The translations under genes were made by a program, and so were the position numbers. DNA of 64,000 bases from Brachypodium distachyon. Lineage: Eukaryota; Streptophyta; Magnoliopsida; Poales; Poaceae. The stretch lies in contig NC_016131.3 in assembly GCF_000005505.3 (NCBI RefSeq), positions 37,039,001 to 37,103,000 on the forward strand. Direction: 5' to 3'. Each line of letters opens with the position of its first letter. Position 1 is the stretch's first letter. The notes below the pieces were generated by a model. That model was not told the DNA's origin and ran no database searches. It saw only the letters and a list, made by a program, of their open reading frames with translations. Shown here piece by piece: positions 54,967-64,000 of the stretch.

Positions 54967-57900
54967 TGAAGCGACCGCCCCTCGTAAAGGGTTCGATCTC
55001 TGTGCTTACTGTGCTAGTCCCTGGATCGACTCGCTAGCACACACAGTCTCAAGATGTAATATCAAGATACAAAGGTCAAAAGTATATTACATCGTATTGA
55101 TCCATAATTAAATAGTACCTTACATATTGCATAACCTCATGGGTTAGCTCAAGAAAAAATAAAATCTTGCAGCGGAAGGCAGAAGATACAGGAGTCCCAT
55201 AACAACTCCACAGTCGAAACATGTTGGAATATAAACTCGCAACCCTAATAATTCGTACCTCACTCTTCATCTGGTTCACCTGCAACATTTAAACGTTGCA
55301 GCCACTAGGGGGTCAATACATTGAATGTATTGGCAAGTTCACCAAAGGGTTATAGCAGACGTAACAAGTATATGCATTATTTGGCAAGGTAGGGGTTTGG
55401 CTATTTGCATAAAAGTATCAATGTTTCATCCTATCATTTTTAAACAAATAGTTTTATCACTATTGGACAGGGGGTAGAAACACCCATGCTCCTAGTAACC
55501 TAGAGCACATTGAGTAGACACATCAATTGCTCCTACCCTGTTCAAACCATTAATTTTATTAAGAAATTGGAATGAGTGAGACCTTCCTTACAGCCCCCAA
55601 ATCTAGTCGTTCAAAATTGTCCGTAACCGGGGACACGGCTAAGTACTTAGTTTGACACTCTCGAGAGGTTGTACACATTCCTCACAAGAAATCGACGTAT
55701 TAATCCCTTGTTGTCCTCAGGGTAGAGTACCAACGGCATCGATTACAAAAAATTTCAGACCATAATCACCCAGACCACCTGAGGGACCAACGTTCCCACC
55801 TACATGGCTACATCTGCACAATCCCTCGGATCCAGGATCATATGTCTTACTCCATCCAGCCAGAGCCCATTTAGCATGTGGTTGTACTGGAAGCTACTAA
55901 ATAGGAAACTAGTCCAGTCTCTGGTTACCCCGGGTGGCATCCCACATTTGCGACGCAGGCGCTCCCATCGAAATGGCGAGACGACTCATAGAAATGTACC
56001 TTACGTCGCATACATCTCAATTACTCAAAGCAGCCCACCCAGGACGGTTCATTGAATTACTTGTTTTGCCATACACTAGGAAAACCATACTTTAATTCAA
56101 TAACATCACATTGTAATATTACCACCCTCGTATACTAATATGGCATAGCATTTACTAGTACGATGGCAATTGGTGGTGAGGAAAGGCCAAGGGTATCCTA
56201 TATTACTAGGAGAAAACATAACTAGCATAGATACAATAATAATCCTAACAATGCAACTAATAATATCTAGTGCATAATAAAATAATAGGATGATGATCAA
56301 AGTGAACTTGCCAGATTAGTGTCTTTGTATTCTTCTTCTTTTCGATACTCACAGTTACCGCACTAAGTATAATCTATTGCGAAGAGCGAAAAGTAATAAT
56401 AAATAACCATTCCACAACTCCAAATCATAACTCCAAATAAAGAACCAAAGCAATATACAAAGTTTAAATTAAATAGTACCTAACTACTGTTAGGTTGTCC
56501 TAGGCATAGATCTAAGAGAGTAGGAACAAGGCTTGGGTTCTATCGGAGTTGAAACGGTGAAGTCATTGGCTGTTAACAGATACAATTTTCTAAAAGTCAT
56601 GGGCTATGGTAGATGAACTTAAAAAGGTGCACAAAGTGGTCCAGAATCAAAAGTTGGGTTTAGTCTTGTCAACACAGAAAGAAAGAACTGGTTTAGAACT
56701 ACGGATCAATATGTTTGGGCTTTGCAACATTGCTAATCAATAAGACAGTGTTAACAGATACAAACTTTGGTTGGGCATGGACTAGTGTGGCTGTGTGGGA
56801 AAAGTGCACCAAATGGCCTAAACTGCAGACCATGGTGTTCTCTACACCACACTGAAATAATCGGCCGAAAAAGAACTATGGTTCAGAAGATACCAGGCCT
56901 GGAATGAAGCTACTCAAAACAGTACTGTTTTTCTGTCGATGATACAGTTTTGCAACGACTATGTACTGGTGTGGATGAAATAGGCAAGGTGCTAAAAGAG
57001 GTCTAGGTTGTAGATTTGGATTCGATCTTGACATGAAAGAAAGAATCATTTAATTTGAAGTAATGGATCTAAAGATATAGGCTACGGAAGACAGCTCACT
57101 GATGTGACAGTGTCAACAGATACGACTTTTGATTGAAGATGCATTTATGTAGAAATATCCTAACTTGTGCACCAAGTACACTAATGTGTAGAACATGATC
57201 TAATTGATGAACTAAAGAAGGTTTGGAACCGAACGGATCAATGGAATAATTTATATTAATTTCTAAAGGTGGCTAATCCAGAAGCTACATACTGTGAATA
57301 GCAAGTTCCAACGAAGATGCACTACAGACGCTCATAGAGACGGGGTATACAAACTGATCTGATCTATAGTGAAGGACGTGATCTAACTACAACAGAAAGA
57401 TTCGGCCAAAAATGAAACACAGGTCAAAAGATATGGTCTTCTAAACAAGGCTAATCAAAACAGATCATGCTGAAAGTTTTCTCACCGAAACGGAGTTCGC
57501 CAGAGTTCGGAAAATGGCAAAGGAGTCGTCGACTGGGTCGATGTGGTCGTGGAAGAGTCTAGGGACGTGCGCGACATCGTGACGCGGTCAAAGCGGTCGG
57601 AGAGGCATCTGGACAGCGACGGGCGGAGCTCCGGGCTTGGCATCGGCATGACGTCGGGGACGGCGCGGCCAATGGTGACGGTTGTTCGCAAAACCTTGTC
57701 AAAGGGGTAGGTGAGGGTCATACAAGTCTACCGGTGAAAGGAATTTGGAAACGAAGCTTCGGAGAGAGCTCACCGGCAACAATGGCGGTGGCGACCGGCG
57801 GAGAAGACGGTCATGGCACTGGACATTACACAGCTCTAGGGGCAAAACTCTCAATAGAGGAATGAGGGAGGAGGGGTGGGGGCTCAAAGTGATGCGCTCA

Positions 57901-58965
57901 GAATTCTCTTCCATAGGCCAAGGAGGGAGATCGGGCGAAGGATGCCACCGAGCGGTATTCGGGGCGCTGGCGCTTAATGGTATGGGAAGCCATGATTCTG
58001 GGAAGTTAAGGAGAGGAATGGAAAGAGCAGGGCAGTGGGCTTAGGTTCATAGCTCCTGGACGCGAAACGGAATAAGGAAGGGCGGGATTGCGGAGGAGAT
58101 TGTGGCCTGATGCCCGTGCTCCTTCTGTTCCTGTTCCTGTACGAGAAGAGGAGGAACACGCTCGGCTGGGCTGGGGCAGGTAAGTTGGGCCGGCCCAGTT
58201 TTGGTCGCTCCATTCTCTTCTTTTTTTTTTCCTATTTTCTGTTTTTATTAATAACTTTTGATTACTAACTCCAAATAAGTCCAAATAAACTCCAGAAAAT
58301 TTGTAAATTCAAATCTTCCAAAGTGTGAGCTTTTGAAACTTGAATCCTTTCAAAATAAAATAAGTAAAAATACTTTTGCTTATATAAATGTCATTAGGGC
58401 TTTATAAGTGATAAATAGTTATCCTCTTCTCGAATATTTGATAACTTCTTCTCGAAAACAAAATTAATCAAATTAAAAATCTAGAAAACATAGGTGCATC
58501 ATTAAATATGTTTCCAACCTTATAACGAGGAAAGTCATATTATTCCCTCTCTTTATCATTTAGATAAATGTTGGAGATCATTTCTAATCGATTCAAATAT
58601 TCCAACGATGCTTTCAAATGATCATGGCATCCAAATTGGATACTTGGGATGTTAATAAATCCTTCAAAAGAAAATAGAATTTATTAAGATAGAAAGAATA
58701 ATCCAGATAAATCATAATATGCAAATGGTTCCAAATAAAGTACTTTGAACTTACATAAATGTCCCAACCATGTTGTATAATTTGGATAGTCATATTAATC
58801 CACTCTTTTATTGAATATTCAAACATGGTGTGAAATATTTAAATAAGTCCTAAAATTTTTAATTCCTTCAGAAATTCACAACCAAAATATTTCCAAAGCT
58901 AATATTTTATTTAAAATAATTATTTTATTTAACATTCCAAAATGGGAAAATTCTGGGATGTTACA
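54967..58965 (-). mobile_element. Solo LTR J (4.0 kb, minus strand)
   Basis: On the minus strand starts TGTAACATCCC (58965) and ends GGTCGCTTCA (54967). Relative of F with the same order of blocks: AT-rich start, GC-rich leader (58230-57480), long AT-rich middle, and the GTCGATCCAGGGACTAGCA end. The block with the 12-bp palindrome is damaged. No internal region. Confidence 0.88.
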
Positions 58966-58970
58966 CTGCC

Positions 58971-59247
58971 AGTATATAAGGCTAAGAGGGGGAGTCAGGA
59001 AGGGGAACTTGGACACACACACGCCGGATCCATCTGCGTATCACAGCTTCCTAGCTACTCTGTAATCTCGATCAATACAATACACCAAAAGCAGGACGTA
59101 GGGGTTTTACTTTTCGAGGGCCCTGAACCTGGGTAAACCTTGCGGCTCCCCTAGTCTTTGTTAGTTGACGAGATCGCTGGTGCACCCCGTGCTCTCCTTT
59201 AGTCGAAAACCCTCGAATCAGGGTATTGCCGAGGTAGCCCCTCGTCA
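58971..59247 (+). repeat. LTR of element H, 3' piece
   Basis: Contains TATATAAGG at 58973-58981 and the AGGGCCCTGAACCTGGGTAAA block seen also in E/G LTRs. Ends CTCGTCA immediately before the primer site. Confidence 0.82.
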
Positions 59248-59265
59248 TTGGTGCCGACCGTGGGG
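59248..59265 (+). other. Primer-binding site of element H
   Basis: TTGGTGCCGACCGTGGGG directly after the LTR end. This type differs from the Met site of T, N and I. Confidence 0.8.
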
Positions 59266-60737
59266 AAGAAGTGCATGAGATCTATGATCTTCTTGACCAT
59301 GTTGTTCTCAATTCACAACGCATCAATGACAGAGGGGTCGATCCGCTTCGGGTCCTTGAGCTTCTCAGCTCACCCGCCAGTATTTCGCTCCACTTTCCGC
59401 AATCTCGACGGTCTTCGGGACATATCGTTTGGAGGCTTTAACCTCTGAGTCAGCCACGAAGGAATTGGAGGCTTTAACCTCTGCGATTCTTCGAAGGCGT
59501 CATCAACAGATCACTCACCCCCGATGCGTTCGCTGGGTGAGGCAGGGCCAATCTTGGCCAAATTTTTTTGCACCGAGTGCGATTCACATCACTCGGTGTT
59601 CTCTGAAGATCCCACTCCTTACAGCGTTAATACCTGTTCGAGTGCGGCAATCAACCCCAAGGATGCAATCGCGATTCCTCGCAAAACCTTAGCATGGGTT
59701 TTCGTGGCGGAAGTAGGGGAGAGTAGTGGAGTTGGACGCCGCGTTGGTCGAACCATCTTCGCCGAGGCGTGTGCAGGAGACGAGGCCACTGATCGCCCAA
59801 CAATCATTCTCACGTAGGAAGAGGAAATGCAGGTCGAGGCCGCAATTAACGGCACTGCCCTCTGCCGGCAGACGCCACGCTCAACGAGATGATGGCATAT
59901 CATCATGCGCTGAATACTACGCATGCTCGACTGCGAGATGAGCAGGCAGAGCTACAGCGACGGCGAGAGATCGCCGATGCCTCGAGTGCCCGCCGACAGC
60001 TCTCAACGCAGAGTCGCAGTGCGTGCCCGAAGCACCCGTAGATATAGAGCGTCGTGCTATCAATCTCGGTTGAACAATATCCCCGAGAGAGATGACATCG
60101 GCATGACACGCAGTATGGATGATGAACTGATGACAGTCAATACCCAGGGGGAGGTGCTCCCCCGGACGCCACACGGAGCCGTGGCTGCTGCAAAAAGATA
60201 CCTCCTATCCACTATGCCACCAGATGACGACCCGAGGGCAGCCATTCACAAGCAGGTCTCGGCAGGCTTAGGCCTCATCGGGAATGTCCTCATGGGCCCG
60301 AACCCGAACTAGATGGAGGCCCAGCGGCATAGGGACGACGGCGCCCAACGGCAAAATAATCGCACGACTCCTCGACGATGGGGACTGGAGAAATAGCCTA
60401 ATCACCGCCGCAACACCCTCGTGCTAGGAGATGCTCGTGACATTATTACTCAGCAGAGAATCGATTGCGAGCGATCAGCCCGTGCTGACCGCATCACAGA
60501 AGAAGAGGATGAACCTTGCGGCGCGACCTGCTTTAGCCGTCGCGTTCGCAATTCGAAGATGCCCAGCAACTTTTCGGTTTCAGCGAGTGCGATCAAGTTT
60601 GACGGATCTCAGGAACCGCGAGCTTGGTTAGAAGATTACCTCACCATGGTGCGACTACATGGAGGATGAAATCGACTCAAGGGGAACGCTCGCACATGGC
60701 TGGCGAGTCTGCCAGAGGGTGAAATCGGCTCGTGAGA
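59266..60737 (+). pseudogene. gag of element H (decayed)
   Basis: Frames with stops and shifts. Early part 59266-59920 is poorly kept. Later: coiled region (59920-60060), MTVNTQGEVLPRTPHGAVAAAKRYL (about 60130), stop at 60310, GDARDIITQQRIDCERSARA (about 60425), then the gag core KFDGSQEPRAWLEDYLTMVRLHGG (about 60595-60668). A small deletion and GNARTWLASLPEGEIGS follow, reaching the I insertion. The core matches Tat-lineage gag from many plants. Confidence 0.82.
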
Positions 60738-63700
60738 TGTAACATCCCAATTTTTAAAACCCTTCATATGCATTGCATATCATAAGCATCATGTCACCTT
60801 TGCAATTTACCCAGAAAACCCCTGTTTAAAAGTGCTTTTATTTGATTTTGGGCTTTGATCTTGCTTTCAAGCATTTGTGTTTTAACCCATGAGGGTTTTG
60901 GTATAAAAAGGGATTTAATGCATATATAAAGCTATCCCATAAATTGGCTTTTGAAATTATTTTGAAAAATAATTTATTTTGTTAACCTAAAAGGCCCTAA
61001 AAGCCATTTATAGGAAAATATATTTTTAAGTATTTTATTTTGAGGAAATTCTTGTTCCAGAAGTTAGATCATATGAAAATATGATTTTACAAATTTTGTT
61101 GCAATTTATTTGGAGTGATTTGGAGCTTTGAATAATTTTTGAGGTTCAAAAACAGGAAATAGAAAAAAAAAGGAAAAGAAAAACCGGCCGACCAGACAAG
61201 ACCGGCCGAACCGAACCGAACCGAACCGGACCGGCCCAGCCTGAGCCGCCCGCGGACACTACCAGGCGGGCCCCGCCAGTCTCCTTCCCCAACCGCCTCC
61301 GGAGACCACGCTGCGCACGTCCAGTTTCCATGCCCGAGTCTGCCCACGAGTCCCTCTCCGATTTCCTCGCGCACGAGCCTTCATCTCCAAATCCTTGCAC
61401 GTCATCCCGAAGCCCTCGCTTTTCTCCTCCACTTCCCCCAAACCTCACGCCCGATTGCGCCTCGGTTTGCAACTAATTGCTCGCCGAAGTTTCGCTCCTG
61501 CCGCCGCCGTTTTCCGCCGTCACCGCTGCTCCGGTGAGCTCCTCACGCCGCCGATCCCCTCCCCTCTCTTCTCTCTTCGTTGCGCACACAGTGACGCGGT
61601 TAGATTTGAGTTTGTTCGCCACAGCCTCACCGCTGTCGCCGCCAGCCGCCGTCCGCGCCGCCGTTCGCCCACGCCGCCGCCGCTCGCCCGTGTCGTCCGC
61701 CCTGAGCCCCACGCCGCGTCCGTGCCCGCGCCGCCGCGCGTCCGCCCCGCGCCGCCCGCGCCGCCGTCGTCCGCCCGCCGCCCGCGTCCGCCCCGCGCCG
61801 CCCGTCGCCGCCGAGCTGCTCCGCCGTCTGCCGCGCCGCCGCCGTCCGGCCACCCGCGCCGCCCGTGTAAACCCTAGCCCAACCCGACCAATGCCGCACT
61901 GCCACGTGGCAAAGCTAGTGTTTTTTTAAAAAATTTCGGCCGAATTAAAATCGCACTTTCCAAAAAAGACCCTGTAACTTCAAAACATCAAAACTTTTAA
62001 ACCGCTTGTCCAAAAATTATGATCCGCACCTTTCTGGAATCCTCACAACTTGTAGAATATTTTAGCACCGTCCAATTTCAGTTTTGAACAACTTTACCAG
62101 AAGAAAATTACAGAATGATTGAATATGGTTTAAAACTCAAACGAATTATTTCAAAATGGTTTTGAGCATGTTAGCTTGCTAGAAAATTAATTGAACATGT
62201 TCTTGTCCAATAGGACCAGAAGAGAAAAAAAAATTATGAATGACATGACCCTACGAGTTTAAATCTTTCTCTATGCATGCAAAAACCATATAATCTTTTA
62301 ATTAAAACCTATCCTTGTTCATGCATATTATTTACAAACAGAAGGTTTTACATTAGAAGTAACCAAGTGTGCATCATCATGGCATATGCATCATAGCATG
62401 ATTTTGTATTGAATGTTTTGTTTATTGTGTGTGTGTTTTCTTTTATTTTAGATTGCGTGGATTGCGAACCTTGTTGTTGCGAAGACTGCGAGAACTACCA
62501 CAACCTTGGACAAGGCAAGTTCACTTTGATCATTCTCCAAAATATTTTACTATGCACTAGTTGTTTTATTAGATGCATTAGGAATATTACTCGTACCTCT
62601 ATGCTAGCTATAAATCCCACGTGGTATAGTTTTACCCTTGCCATTTCCTTGCTACCAAAATTGCCATCGATTGTAGTTGAATGCTAGGCTATGGTAGTAT
62701 CGTGGGGGAAATTACTACATTATGATATTCTTATGCCTTGCGATATGTCCTGGGTGGGCTGCTTTGAGGATTTTGAGGATCAGCGGCGTCAGGTCCATTT
62801 CTATGGGTCCCTCTAAGTCGAGTTCCCGTGGATTTGAGAATGGATCGTCCATGGACGTCTCTCCCGTGGATTCGGGAAGCGACTACGTTGCAAATGTGGA
62901 ATGCCACCTAGGGTAACCGAGACTGGACTAGTTTCCTATTTAGCAGCTTCCAGTACAACCACAATGCTATATGGGCTCTGGCGAGACAAGAGTAAGTTGT
63001 ATGAACCTAGACCCGAGGAATTGTACTGAGGTAGCCGTGTAGGGGGAGCGTGATTCTCTCGTGGTTTAGGGAATTACCTCTGAATATCTCATAATCGATG
63101 CCGTTGCTACTCTACCTTGAGGACAGCAAGGGATTAACATGTCGGCTTCTTGTGGGGAATGTGTACAAACTCTCGAGAGCATCAAAACTAAGTACTTAGC
63201 CGTGTCCCCGGCAATGGACAATTTGAGCAACCAGATGTGGAGCTGTAAGGAAAGTCTCACTCATTCTAATTTCTTAACAAAATGAATGGTTTGAACTTGG
63301 ATTTAGGAGCATTGATGTGTCTACTCAATGTCCTTAGTTTAATAGGAGCATTGGTGTGTCTACCCCATGTCCATGAGTGATAAAATTCTATTTGATTAAA
63401 AGATAGGATTAAATAACTAAGCTTTTATGCAAATAGCCTTGAACCCCACCTTGCCACATTATGCATATACTTGGTAGGTTCTGATATAATTCCTGGTGAA
63501 TCTTGCCAATACATTCAATGTATTGACCCTAGTGGCTGCATCGTTTAATGATGCAGGAAGCTCCGACGAAGAGTAAGAGTACGTTCTGCTTGTTTGGGTT
63601 ACGGGCCTATATTCCAACACGCTCTCACCGTGGTGTTAATGTGCCCTTGTATCTTTCGCTTTCCGTTGTTGAACAGTTGTTTTATTTCTAACTAACCCAT

Positions 63701-63866
63701 GGGGTTATGCGAGTTGTAAGTACTTTTAAATTCTAGATGATACGTTGTAATATTGAGACCTTTGTTCTATGATATTACGTCTTGAAACTGTGTGTGCTAG
63801 TGAGTCGATCCAGGGACTAGCACTAAAGCACAGAGATCGCACCCGTGTACGGGGGCGGTCGCTTCA
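60738..63866 (+). repeat. 5' LTR of element I
   Basis: 3129 bp, TGTAACATCCC to GCTTCA. A GC-rich block 61180-61880 includes a pentanucleotide run (CCGAA, 61206-61229) and many GCC triplets (61620-61860); no clear TATA there. The conserved late block with CGTCCATGGACG is at 62846-62857. Confidence 0.9.
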
Positions 63867-63868
63867 GA

Positions 63869-63880
63869 TGGTATCAGAGC
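63869..63880 (+). other. Primer-binding site of element I (tRNA-iMet type)
   Basis: TGGTATCAGAGC two bases after the LTR end. Confidence 0.93.
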
Positions 63881-64000
63881 ATTGTGTTGCCTGTAGGATC
63901 GTGACCCTAGTGTTGGATAAGACCTAAGGATTTATTTGCAAAACTAGATATCTATGAAATCTCTCATATTCTCAACTCATCTACTCTTCCATTATCTTAT

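Larger units (their letters stand above)
54785..60737 (+). mobile_element. Element H (Tat-like), LTR and gag, with J nested
   Basis: Plus strand. The LTR (about 54785-54966 and 58971-59247) is split by solo LTR J, then primer site, then a decayed gag cut at 60737 by element I. The LTR resembles the E/G LTR around TGTAACC...GACCT and AGGGGGAG. The start at TGAGTCATCAACC (54785) is estimated from that alignment. Confidence 0.75.
60738..64000 (+). mobile_element. Element I (long-LTR gypsy, Met primer), runs off the window
   Basis: 5' LTR 60738-63866, primer site 63869-63880, then 120 bp of leader to the window end. Related to S1, F and J, and the only one of that group here with a primer site attached. 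Whether it is complete cannot be known. Inserted in H's gag after SLPEGEIGS; left candidate target copy TGAGA at 60733-60737. Confidence 0.85.

Noticed and set aside
61395..61929. Two overlapping frames of 150-160 codons in I's LTR
   Set aside because: Low-complexity Pro/Arg/Ala products of GCC-rich repeats, open in several frames at once.

Overview
This window is plant, almost certainly grass (Poaceae), nuclear DNA from a repeat-rich region. I found no host gene, tRNA or rRNA that I could support; almost every base can be assigned to LTR retrotransposons of the Ty3/gypsy superfamily. Grass is inferred from the element types: Tat-lineage gypsy elements with two RNase H domains and an antisense gene (RIRE2/Grande-like), Tekay/Del-like elements with very long LTRs and an initiator-Met primer site, and GC-rich LTR leaders. 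The species cannot be fixed from the sequence.

The layout is a nest of insertions inside insertions. The oldest frame in the left two thirds is Tat-like element E (minus strand, 40113-45405). Tat-like element C (LTR 39330-40112, minus) sits in E's antisense gene. Tat-like element A (minus; 5' LTR 38051-39060) sits in C's leader. Tekay-like element T (plus, 6887-36767) sits in A's gag and splits A into 36768-39060 and 1-6886. T itself holds three later events: gag-only element N (10535-15684, minus) in its 5' LTR, a 3.36-kb solo LTR S1 (17365-20725) in its gag, and Tat-like copy B (24271-33880), which replaces the end of T's pol and the start of T's 3' LTR.

In the right third, E is joined upstream to a second, heavily deleted internal region (G, 50330-52624) and a third (G2, 53045-54784) through shared ~400-bp LTRs, so the elements look like a tandem array made by recombination. 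A 4.5-kb solo LTR (F, 45406-49926) interrupts the middle LTR. Next is plus-strand Tat-like element H (54785-60737), whose LTR is split by a 4.0-kb minus-strand solo LTR (J, 54967-58965) and whose gag is cut by the 5' LTR of element I (60738-63866). I continues past the window end.

All gag-pol reading frames carry stops, frameshifts or deletions, so nothing here looks autonomous. The freshest unit is N: its two 1.01-kb LTRs differ at about 22 positions by eye and its 5-bp target duplication is perfect. B's LTRs differ at roughly 25 positions over 462 bp. I saw no undescribed cellular system. The most interesting signals are the shared-LTR tandem array, the 51/52-bp hairpin repeat arrays beside the antisense genes, the LTR-to-protease junction present in two copies, and the reading frame inside N's LTRs.
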